From NCBI GenBank assembly GCA_963847945.1, contig CAWKBX010000017.1, positions 186,001 through 250,000 on the forward strand: a stretch of 64,000 nucleotides of DNA, given 5' to 3'. The notes under the pieces are model-generated. The model had not been told where the DNA came from, did not search any database, and saw only the letters and a program-made list of their open reading frames with translations. This document shows, one piece after another, positions 49,956 to 56,914 of this stretch. This DNA is from JANMJD01 sp963847945. Lineage in GTDB: Bacteria > Actinomycetota > Acidimicrobiia > Acidimicrobiales > Ilumatobacteraceae. The position numbers were made by a program, and so were the translations under genes. Every line of letters starts with the position of its first letter. The first letter of the stretch is position 1.

Positions 49956-49970
49956 TATATCGAGATTCGA
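49956..49970. promoter_or_regulatory. Probable PadR operator
   Basis: TATCGA-GAT-TCGATA, a perfect 6-bp inverted repeat, 14 bp before the padR-type ATG and immediately beside TTGACT (minus strand), a good -35. It sits in an AT-rich pocket unlike the flanking DNA. Confidence 0.5.
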
Positions 49971-50037
49971 TAGTCAAGGAGTTTCGAGGTCGGAGCGGAA
50001 CGACTGAGCGACTTGCGGTCGCCGGTGATCCACTACG

Positions 50038-50769
50038 GTGGGGCAGGCGTCGCCCGCTCGGCGCCGACTTCGGATCGGGGTCGTTGTGCCAATCGTGATT
50101 GTGGTTGTGGGCGTGTTGGCGTTCGTGTTCCTTGGCCGCGTCGGAAGGCGCTCGGCGACACGCGAGTTCCCGCTGACGTGGCCCTCAACGGAGGCGCTGT
50201 CCAAACCGGCGGACCGTCGGCGGCCGGCGATGGTGATCGTGATAGTGGCCCTGGTCGTTGGGATGGCGCTCGGTGCGGTCGCTCGGATGTGGATGCGGCT
50301 GATCGCACCCGATCCTGAATTCACGGTGTCGGGCACGGTCGGCATCGTTGCGGGGTTTGGGCTGCTCTTCGCCGGAGCGGGATTGTCGCTTGCGGCTCAT
50401 CGCAATGGATGGCGGCGAACCCCTCTCGGGGTTGCGCGGCGCATTGGTTGCATCCTGATTCTTCCAGCGTTCGGTGGGGCCGGCGCGTTGGCGTTTCCGT
50501 CCGTCGTGCTCGGTGCCATCGCTGTTGCCCGATGGGATCTGCGGATCCGGTTGCGGGCCTTTTTCGCGTTGGTTGCGGTTGTCGTGACGGTGATCGTCGC
50601 GTTCTCCGAGATCCCCGCTGACGATCTCTCCGTAGCGCGAACCGTGGTCGGCATCGTGCTGTACCCGTTACTGCTGTGGCCGATGCTGCTCGCCGCACGA
50701 CTCTCATTGATTCGTACCGCACCGCTCGAGACCGGCAGCGATGGGGCCGGACCTCAACACACCAAGTAG
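50038..50769 (+). CDS. Hypothetical membrane protein
   Basis: 243 residues with six likely membrane helices: GVVVPIVIVVVGVLAFVFLG, MVIVIVALVVGMALGAVA, GTVGIVAGFGLLFAGAGLSL, IGCILILPAFGGAGALAF, AFFALVAVVVTVIVAF and VVGIVLYPLLLWPMLLAA. No conserved motif or family recognised. GTG start at 50038; upstream DNA is shared with the divergent PadR operon, which may regulate it. Confidence 0.65.
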   Translation: MGQASPARRRLRIGVVVPIVIVVVGVLAFVFLGRVGRRSATREFPLTWPSTEALSKPADRRRPAMVIVIVALVVGMALGAVARMWMRLIAPDPEFTVSGTVGIVAGFGLLFAGAGLSLAAHRNGWRRTPLGVARRIGCILILPAFGGAGALAFPSVVLGAIAVARWDLRIRLRAFFALVAVVVTVIVAFSEIPADDLSVARTVVGIVLYPLLLWPMLLAARLSLIRTAPLETGSDGAGPQHTK

Positions 50770-50855
50770 CGGTTGCCAAGCAATCGAGGCGCCGACGTGG
50801 TGTTCCTCGGCGACGTCACCGAGCCCGCCCAGGTCGAACGGGGTTCGGTGGGAAG

Positions 50856-51719
50856 CTAGGAGGCGGAGTTGAACTCGGCGACGATGGGTGCGTAGGCGTC
50901 GAGGGCTGCGAGCGCAGCATCTCGGTCCAGCGGGGGGATGACGATGGCGACCATGCTGGCGCCGATGTCGCGTAGACCGGCGATGTGAGCGATGTCGGGC
51001 GGCGCGTCGTAGGTACCGAGCATCAGCGAGGCGGGGTCGCGCCCGGCGTCGGCAGCCAAGTTCTTCAGCGCTGTCCACTGCTCCGCGAGTGGCCAATCGC
51101 CCTCGATGGGCATCCAACCATCGGCGTATTCCACGATGTGGCGGAAGTGCAGATCTGTCGGTGCGGCACCGACGATGATGGGCGGGTGCGGCCTTTGCAC
51201 CGGCTTCGGCCATGACCATGATGGCTCGAAGTTCACGTACTTTCCGGAAAAGGAGGCTTCGTCCTTTGTCCAGAGTTCCTTACATGCCAGCACCTTTTCG
51301 CGCACGACGGCTCGACGGTGACCGATATCGGTCCCATGGGATTCCATCTCCTCAAGGTTCCATCCGTAGCCGACGCCGAACAGGAACCTGCCGCCGGAAA
51401 TCATGTCCAGCGAGGCAACTTCCTTGGCCAACCACAGCGGATCGCGCTGGGCGACAAGGGTGATTCCAGTGCCCAATTTCAACGTTGTGGTCACGGCGGC
51501 GGCAGCCGTCAACGCGATGAACTGATCGTGGGTCCGCCAGTACTGCTCGGGCAACTCCGGAGCGCCCGGCCGTCCACCCCACGGCGTTTTGCGGCTGACC
51601 GGAATATGCGAATGCTCGGGGAACCACAAGGCATCGAAGCCACGCGCCTCGGCCTCCTTGGCGATTTCGATCGGCTGGATACCAACATCGGTCGGGAACA
51701 AGTAGAGGCCTACACGCAT
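50856..51719 (-). CDS. LLM-class F420-dependent oxidoreductase
   Basis: 287 residues of the luciferase-like monooxygenase fold: MRVGLYLFPTDVGIQPIEIAKEAEARGFDALWFPEHSHIP, TLKLGTGITLVAQRDPLWLAKEVASLDMISGGRFLFGVGYGW and RPHPPIIVGAAPT. This is the F420-type subfamily rather than a true FMN luciferase. It transfers hydride between F420 and an unknown organic substrate. Intact. Directly upstream (51723-51864) is a fragment of a different flavoprotein. Confidence 0.92.
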   Translation of the reverse strand: MRVGLYLFPTDVGIQPIEIAKEAEARGFDALWFPEHSHIPVSRKTPWGGRPGAPELPEQYWRTHDQFIALTAAAAVTTTLKLGTGITLVAQRDPLWLAKEVASLDMISGGRFLFGVGYGWNLEEMESHGTDIGHRRAVVREKVLACKELWTKDEASFSGKYVNFEPSWSWPKPVQRPHPPIIVGAAPTDLHFRHIVEYADGWMPIEGDWPLAEQWTALKNLAADAGRDPASLMLGTYDAPPDIAHIAGLRDIGASMVAIVIPPLDRDAALAALDAYAPIVAEFNSAS

Positions 51720-51722
51720 CTT

Positions 51723-51864
51723 CTACACGGGCCACAGGATCGGCATCAGGATTGCCGCCGGCGGGCCGGGCTCGGTTGCGGTGACGAGCCATCCGCTGGC
51801 GATGTCTGCGACCACGGCTCGCGGCGTGGTGTTCGTCGACGGCGGTGAATGTGGGCATGTACAT
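51723..51864 (-). pseudogene. PaiB-like FMN-binding regulator, N-terminal fragment
   Basis: MYMPTFTAVDEHHAAS from the ATG at 51864 and, one frame over, VVADIASGWLVTATEPGPPAAILMPILWPV then TAG at 51723. This is the start of a PaiB/FMN-binding negative regulator (MYxPxxF...D, ...LVT...GPxAxxxPxxL), normally about 200 residues. Only about 46 codons remain and a base is extra near 51816. It ends 3 nt before the next gene, so it looks like a deletion scar. Confidence 0.55.
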
Positions 51865-51895
51865 GAGGGTCAGGGAGGGTCAGAATTGTCTGGCT

Positions 51896-52651
51896 TCAGT
51901 AGCGCTGGAGCACGATTACTTCGCCGTCGGCCGGGATTCGTAGGCGGGATGCGTCAACTCCGGCGCTCTCTGCGGCGGCTCGCATGGCGGCGCGGGTGAC
52001 GGGCGCGTGAGCGACGGCCTCGAGGTGCACCGCCACAATGGTTGCTGACGGGGCCACACGAGCGACCTCGAGGGTGTCGGCAATATCCATGATGATCGTG
52101 GTCCCACCTGCGGTCGCTCCACCCGAATGGCACGCGATGACGTCAGGATGGACGTCGACAATCGTGTCGCGGACCGCGTCGGTCATGACGGTATCGCCAG
52201 ACCAATAGAGGGTCGGCTCATCGGGGCTACTGAACACAAGACCAATGACCGAGCCCATTCGTTCCAATACCGGACCGCTGCCGTGCGTCGCGGCCACGGG
52301 AGTGATCTCGACTCCGCGGAAGCGTGTGGTGTCGCCAAGTTCAGTGGCTGAGAAGCCAGCCACCGCCAGCCGCTCGCCGTCGCCGGGCTGACAAAACATC
52401 GGCAGATCACGAGGAACTATCCCGAACGCGGCGTCGTCGAAATGGTCTGGGTGGAGGTGCGAGATGATGACCGCGTCGGCACCGTCGATCACTTCATCAA
52501 CCGAACACGGCAGATCGACGGTCGGGTTTCGATCGGGGGAGTCTCCCATCGGACGAATCGAGTGTCGCACGCCGAGCATCGGGTCGATGAGGAAATCAAC
52601 GCCGCCGTAGTGGAGGCGGAGCGTCGCGTTGCGAATCAGACGAAGGTTCAT
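51896..52651 (-). CDS. MBL-fold metallo-hydrolase
   Basis: 251 residues in the UlaG/YtnP-like branch of the metallo-beta-lactamase fold: IRNATLRLHYGGVDFLIDPML, the metal motif ISHLHPDHFDD (HxHxDH with Leu-His-Pro), TPVAATHGSGP, YWSGDTVMTDAV and VAVHLEAVAHAPVTR. It hydrolyses an unknown ester, lactone or phosphodiester substrate. The start at 52651 overlaps the MerR stop by 4 nt, so it is the regulated partner of that gene. Confidence 0.9.
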   Translation of the reverse strand: MNLRLIRNATLRLHYGGVDFLIDPMLGVRHSIRPMGDSPDRNPTVDLPCSVDEVIDGADAVIISHLHPDHFDDAAFGIVPRDLPMFCQPGDGERLAVAGFSATELGDTTRFRGVEITPVAATHGSGPVLERMGSVIGLVFSSPDEPTLYWSGDTVMTDAVRDTIVDVHPDVIACHSGGATAGGTTIIMDIADTLEVARVAPSATIVAVHLEAVAHAPVTRAAMRAAAESAGVDASRLRIPADGEVIVLQRY

Positions 52652-53031
52652 GTGGCGGCTCCAACTCGGGACGGGCTGCTGGTGGTGAGGTTGGCGAGGC
52701 GCTGTTCGATCTCGTCGCGCACCAACATGAGCGTTTCGATCTGAAGCGAAATCTCGGCGAGTTTCGTCGTGTACAAGGCACTCACTTCGGTGTCGTGGCT
52801 GCCGGTCAGCGAATGACCGTTCCGCCAACACGGAGCGAGATCGCGGATCTCCGACAACGAAAATCCCACACTCTGGAAGCGGCGGATCATATGCACGCGT
52901 CGAACATCATCGTTGCTGAACGTTCGGTAGCCGTTTCCGCCTCGCTTCGGTTCGAGCAGGCCGACGGATTCATAGTGGTGGATCGAGCGCACGCTCAAAC
53001 CGGACGTTGCTGCGAGTTCCCCGACGTGCAT
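52648..53031 (-). CDS. MerR-family transcriptional regulator
   Basis: 127 residues: HTH MHVGELAATSGLSVRSIHHYESVGLLEPKR, wing NGYRTFSNDDVRRVHMIRRFQSVGFSLSEIRDL, then a coiled-coil dimerisation helix (LYTTKLAEISLQIETLMLVRDEIEQRL). No Cys cluster for metal sensing is seen apart from one Cys (APCWRNG), so an organic ligand is more likely. The ATG at 53031 fits the family's usual start and lies 8 nt after the -10 of a typical MerR promoter. Confidence 0.9.
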   Translation of the reverse strand: MHVGELAATSGLSVRSIHHYESVGLLEPKRGGNGYRTFSNDDVRRVHMIRRFQSVGFSLSEIRDLAPCWRNGHSLTGSHDTEVSALYTTKLAEISLQIETLMLVRDEIEQRLANLTTSSPSRVGAAT

Positions 53032-53039
53032 ACCAACAC

Positions 53040-53069
53040 GGTAAACCCTGACGTTCACGTAAGGGTCAA
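53040..53069 (-). promoter_or_regulatory. MerR-type promoter with operator dyad
   Basis: On the minus strand: TTGACC, an 18-bp spacer, TTTACC. The spacer holds ACCCTTACGT-GA-ACGTCAGGGT (53045-53066), 10-bp arms with one mismatch. A dyad between -35 and -10 is where MerR proteins bind and untwist the promoter. The -10 ends 8 nt before the ATG. Confidence 0.65.
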
Positions 53070-53089
53070 GCGGAAATTGCCGCGGCGGA

Positions 53090-53328
53090 TTGTGGCAATC
53101 GCTCGGAACTGTAACAACCAGACACCGGTCTCTGGGCAAGTCCAGTGACAGGGCGCCGTGGGTCGAGAACAGGGGAGCGGGCGATACCCCGACGAAGCGT
53201 GCCTGCGTGTACGTGTGGACGGAGCGGCAACGGACTCGATCGTCGCAACGTCACCGAGTGGCGGTGCCGATCACGGTAAGAACACTCCAACTCGCCGAAG
53301 GCCAACGACACCCCCGGCGTCGAGTGGC
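53090..53328. other. Non-coding stretch between the MerR promoter and the hydrolase stop
   Basis: About 240 bp. I see no protein-like reading frame, RNA fold or repeat here. Confidence 0.5.
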
Positions 53329-54196
53329 TCAGCGGGCGAGGAATTCGACGGCGACGGGTACGAACCTCTCGTGGTGCTGAAAGATGCCGCCGTGGCCGGA
53401 GTCGGGGTAGATGATCAGTTCCGAGTTTCTGATCCGACGATGCAGGTCCTCGGAGAGGACGGAGGCGACCATTCTGTCGTTGTCGCCGTTGGCGATCAGC
53501 GTCGGCTGGGTGATTGCCGAGAGGTCGACGGGTGTCGAACGCCCCCATCGCTTGATGGCCTTGAGCTGCGTCATGAACGCCTTGATCTTGACCTTCTTGT
53601 CGCGATCGGCGGTGCGTTCCTTCAAGCGTTCGACGAACGCCTTCGCCGCGGGCTTGCCGGCCTCGTTGCGATTGAAGAACAGGAACTCCTTGGGGTCTTT
53701 GCGGGTCAGACGCGGCGCGGGTGATGTCGTAGAAGGTGACTCCGGCGACTTTGTCCATGTCCTTGCCGCCGGCCGGTCCGGTGCCGGTGAGGATCAGCTT
53801 GCGGACCAGTTGCGGGTGCTTGATCACCAATGCTTGGGCGACCATCCCGCCGAGCGAGAACGAGAAGATGTCCACGGTGTCGTAGCCGAGGGACGTGATG
53901 AACGTGTAGGCGTCGTCGGCCATTGCCTCGATGGTGCCTGGCACGTTGCCGGTCGAGGCGCCGAGCCCACGGTTGTCGAAGGCGATCACATGGTGACGCT
54001 CGGCGATCGGGTCGATGATCCGGGGATCCCAGTTGTCGAGGTTCGCCGCAAGATGGACGAAGAAGACGACTGGGATCCCGCCCTTGGGGCCGAGTTCTCG
54101 ATAGGCGAACGTGACATCGCCAGCCGTAACGGTTTGTGCGGGTGCGTCCCGGTACGAGGTGATCGCTCCGTCGTATGGGTGCAGATCGTTGCTCAT
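53329..54196 (-). CDS. Alpha/beta hydrolase (one frameshift)
   Basis: About 288 residues: oxyanion loop FVHLAANLDNWDP, FDNRGLGAST, the nucleophile elbow FSFSLGGMVAQ (Ser in S-x-S-L-G, with Ser in place of the usual first Gly), catalytic Asp region TLIANGDNDRMV and His in PDSGHGGIFQHH. At about 53713 an extra T breaks the frame: DITRAA continues one frame over as LTRKDPKEFLFFNRNEAGK. Start ATG at 54196 overlaps the SDR stop (ATGA), so it belongs to that operon. Substrate unknown. Confidence 0.82.
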
Positions 54197-54909
54197 GATG
54201 ACGCCGTGGCGAGGGCCGGGTAGAGGGCGGTCAAGTCCGAGGAGAGCGCGCCGCGCACGTAGCGGCTGGTGTCGTCGGCGAGGACCTCGAACGCGCCGGC
54301 CTCGACGGCGGCGAGCGTCTGGCGGGCGACGTCGTCGGGCGACGCCTTCGGCGCGTCGACGCCTGCGCCATGTCGGTATCCATGTAGCCGACATGGAGAG
54401 CAACGACCTGCGTCCGTTGGTCCTGAGAGGTCGAGTCGCAACGCGTTGGTGAGCGACCAAGCCGCGGCCTTCGACGCGCAGTACAGCGCTCCCTCTGGGA
54501 CGCTGACCCATGAGAGCACGGACAACACGTTGACGATGGCTCCGCCACCGTTGCGCCCGAGCACCGGGGCGAACGCCTGGCTCATCGACAGGGTGCCGAA
54601 CACGTTCGTCTCGAATTCGCGCCGAGCGCCTTCGAGCCCGTCATCGGCGAGTGCCCCCGTGCCGGTGAGGATGCCGGCGTTGTTGACCAGCAGGGTGGTG
54701 TCGCCGCACTGGGCGGCGGCTGCTGCGACATCGGCGGGCGAGGTGATGTCGAGACGCACCGGGATGACACCGGGGATCTGGATGGTGTCGGGGTTGCGCG
54801 CTCCGGCGTACACCTTCGCCGCACCTTGTTCGAGCAGCGCTCGGCAGAACGCCGCGCCCAGCCCTCGGTTCGCGCCGGTCACCAACACAACTGATCCTGC
54901 AACGTCCAT
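54193..54909 (-). CDS. Short-chain dehydrogenase/reductase (two compensating frameshifts)
   Basis: About 238 residues: NAD(P) motif VLVTGANRGLGAAF, LVNNAG, catalytic Ser in VLSVLSW and Tyr-x-x-x-Lys in YCASKAA. Between about 54425 (extra base) and 54362 (missing G) the reading frame departs; read one frame over, this 60-bp part gives QRTQVVALHVGYMDTDMAQ, the expected SDR segment (V.PGxxxTxM). The current frame codes nonsense there without a stop, so the gene looks intact although it is not. The ATG at 54909 has AAGGAGG upstream. First gene of the operon with the hydrolase. Confidence 0.85.
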   Translation of the reverse strand: MDVAGSVVLVTGANRGLGAAFCRALLEQGAAKVYAGARNPDTIQIPGVIPVRLDITSPADVAAAAAQCGDTTLLVNNAGILTGTGALADDGLEGARREFETNVFGTLSMSQAFAPVLGRNGGGAIVNVLSVLSWVSVPEGALYCASKAAAWSLTNALRLDLSGPTDAGRCSPCRLHGYRHGAGVDAPKASPDDVARQTLAAVEAGAFEVLADDTSRYVRGALSSDLTALYPALATASS

Positions 54910-54967
54910 GACGCCTCCTTGGGTTCGAACTCGGCACATCCATCTACGGCGAACGCCATCACGGACA

Positions 54968-54992
54968 TGTGAGTTGCTTCAGGCAACTCACA
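54968..54992. promoter_or_regulatory. Palindromic operator between SDR and HxlR genes
   Basis: TGTGAGTTGC-TTCAG-GCAACTCACA, except that the loop is 5 nt: a perfect 10-bp inverted repeat in the 126-bp divergent gap between the SDR start (54909) and the HxlR start (55036). A further half-site TGCAACT occurs at 55014-55020. It is the obvious binding site for the HxlR protein. Confidence 0.6.
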
Positions 54993-55023
54993 CTACCGAG
55001 GCGAGTCTCTTGATGCAACTGAC

Positions 55024-55029
55024 TAGACT
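55024..55029 (+). promoter_or_regulatory. -10 box (TAGACT) of the first HxlR gene
   Basis: TAGACT, 6 nt before the ATG at 55036. The second HxlR gene of the window has the identical box and spacing (62867-62872). Confidence 0.5.
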
Positions 55030-55035
55030 GGAGTC

Positions 55036-55638
55036 ATGCAGCGATCCAGCTTTCGGGAGATGAATTGCTCGATCGGCCAGAGCCTGGAGGTCGTCGGCGA
55101 GTGGTGGAGCCTGCTGATCATCCGCGACGCCTTTATGGGCGTGACACGGTTCGACGAGTTCCAGGAGCGCCTGGGCATCGCCCGCAATGTGCTCAACCAA
55201 CGACTCACCCGTCTCGTCGACGAGGGCGTCTTCGAGCGGGTCGCCTACAGCGAACATCCGCCCCGCTACGACTATGTCCTCACGGAACAGGGCCGCGACC
55301 TGTGGTCCGTGATCGTCGCGTTGCGGCAGTGGGGCGACCGCTGGCGCGCCCCGGACGGGCCGCCTCTGCAATTGGAGCATCGATCGTGCGGTCACGTCGC
55401 CGACCTCGTCATGGTCTGCGCGCATTGCGGGGAGTCGGTCGGCCCCACCGACGTGAACCCGATTGCCGAGCCTGGTTATGTGCCGTCGACCTCGACTGCG
55501 AATTCGGGGCAGTTGGCGACGACGAGCCGCACGACGGCTTCGCGGTCGGGTGGCACGGTGCCGTCGCCGATCACCGACGACATGCCGAAGTCGTCGAGGT
55601 CGAAGAGGTCGGGTGCGAGTGCGAAGCAGCGACCGTGA
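55036..55638 (+). CDS. HxlR-family transcriptional regulator
   Basis: The first 145 residues are a standard HxlR winged helix: NCSIGQSLEVVGEWWSLLIIRDAFMGVTRFDEFQERLGIARNVLNQRL, VDEGVFERVAYSEHPPRYDYVLTEQGRDL, followed by HRSCGHVADLVMVCAHCGESV. The last 50 residues are antisense to the ferredoxin gene, rich in Ser/Thr and not conserved; the real stop may have been lost to an indel, as in other genes here. HxlR proteins sense aldehydes or electrophiles. It is divergent from the SDR-hydrolase operon and convergent with the P450 operon. Confidence 0.85.
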   Translation: MQRSSFREMNCSIGQSLEVVGEWWSLLIIRDAFMGVTRFDEFQERLGIARNVLNQRLTRLVDEGVFERVAYSEHPPRYDYVLTEQGRDLWSVIVALRQWGDRWRAPDGPPLQLEHRSCGHVADLVMVCAHCGESVGPTDVNPIAEPGYVPSTSTANSGQLATTSRTTASRSGGTVPSPITDDMPKSSRSKRSGASAKQRP

Positions 55639-55673
55639 CCTTGGCACTTGTCGGGGTTGACGCTGACTTTCAC
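55476..55673 (-). CDS. [3Fe-4S] ferredoxin, P450 partner
   Basis: 65 residues: VSVNPDKCQGHGRCFALAPDLFDLDDFG and VANCPEFAVEVDGT. The cluster ligands are CxxHxxC plus a distal CP, the mycobacterial type in which His replaces the second Cys of a 4Fe motif. It passes electrons to the P450 encoded just upstream: its GTG at 55673 overlaps the P450 stop (55670-55672). Tail overlaps the end of the HxlR reading frame by about 160 nt. Confidence 0.92.
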   Translation of the reverse strand: MKVSVNPDKCQGHGRCFALAPDLFDLDDFGMSSVIGDGTVPPDREAVVRLVVANCPEFAVEVDGT

Positions 55674-56861
55674 GGGAAGACCACCGGGACGTGTCGTGGG
55701 CCGCGGACCTGACCGGCCGCCCAGGTGACCTCGCCGCCTTCCTCGACACGGAAGGTCGGGATTCGGGCGAGCCATTCTTCGATGGCGACGGTGAGTTCCA
55801 TGCGGGCCAGGTTGGAGCCGGCGCAGCGGTGGATACCGGCGCCGAAGGCGACGTGGCGGTTGATCTGGCGGTCGATGATCACCTGGTCGGCGTCGGGGAA
55901 GGCGTTCGGGTCGCGGTTGGCGGCCGGGAAGTTGAGGATGACGCGGTCGCCTTCCTTCATCGGGCAGCCGTGTAGTTCGGTGTCCTCGGCGACGATGCGG
56001 GCCATCGTGACCGGTGAGTAGGCCCGCAGCATTTCCTCGATCGCGGTCGGGAGCAGGTCTGGGTTCGTCGACGAGGCGTTGGGTGTCGTCGGGGTGGGTG
56101 GCCAGGTGCCAGAGCATCGAGCCGAGCGCGGACCAGGTGGTGTCGAGCCCGGCGATCAGGGTGAGGGCGACGGTGCCGAGGATGAATTCGTCGGGGATTG
56201 GTTGGCCGTCGACTTCGGCGCGGAGCATTTCGCTGATCAGGTCGGTGCCGTCTCCGCCGCGGCGTGCTTCCATTTCGGTGAGGAAGTAGGTGACGCTTTC
56301 GATCTGGGCTTGGGTGCGGCGCTCCGCGTCGTTGGCGAACTCGAGCACGCCGCGGACCCATTCGATGAACGTGTCGGACATCTCTTCGGGAATGCCGAGG
56401 ATCTTGCCGATCACCCGGACGGGGATCTGCTTGGCGTAGTCGGCAGCGGCATCGACGCGTCCCGCGTCGATGAACCCGTCGAGGAGTTGGCGGCACAGGT
56501 CCCGCGTGTAGGGCTCGTACCCGGCGACTCTGTCGTTGGAGAACCAGGGCAGGAGTACCCGGCGGGTCCAGGTGTGCACGGGCGGGTCGGCTTGGATCGG
56601 CGGCAGACCGGCGGGCAACAGCGACGCCTCGGTGTCGTCCGGTGGTGGGATGACGCTCACGTTGCGAGAACTGAAGTGCCCGGGGTCGCGGGCCACTTTC
56701 GTGACGTCGTCGTAGGTCGTGGTCAACCATGATCCGCCGTAGCGGTCGGTGTGGGCCACCGGGCAGGTGGCGCGAAGCTCATCCCAGACGGTGTACGGAT
56801 CGCCGACGTAGTCGGCGTCGAACAGGTCGTAGTCCGTGGCCCAGTTCTTCTGGTCACTCAT
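55670..56861 (-). CDS. Cytochrome P450 (one frameshift)
   Basis: About 396 residues, typical for a soluble bacterial P450: I-helix LIAGLDTTWSALG, ExxR in AIEEMLRAY, PERF-like region NAFPDADQVIIDR and the heme loop FGAGIHRCAGSNLARMEL with the Cys ligand. At about 56062 an extra base breaks the frame: DTQRLVDEP continues one frame over as DLLPTAIEEMLRAYSPV. The ATG at 56861 gives MSDQKNWATDYDLFDADYVGDPYTVW. Its order with ferredoxin is that of CYP/Fdx pairs for steroid or terpenoid hydroxylation, but the substrate cannot be read from sequence. Confidence 0.87.
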
Positions 56862-56914
56862 CTGTGGATCTCCCCATGTCGCGGTCGCCCTGAGTTCAGG
56901 AACTTCTGCTTGTC

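Noticed and set aside
47573..50000. Integrated prophage or genomic island at tRNA-Arg
   Set aside because: No integrase, transposase or phage gene and no direct repeat of the tRNA end was found within the window.
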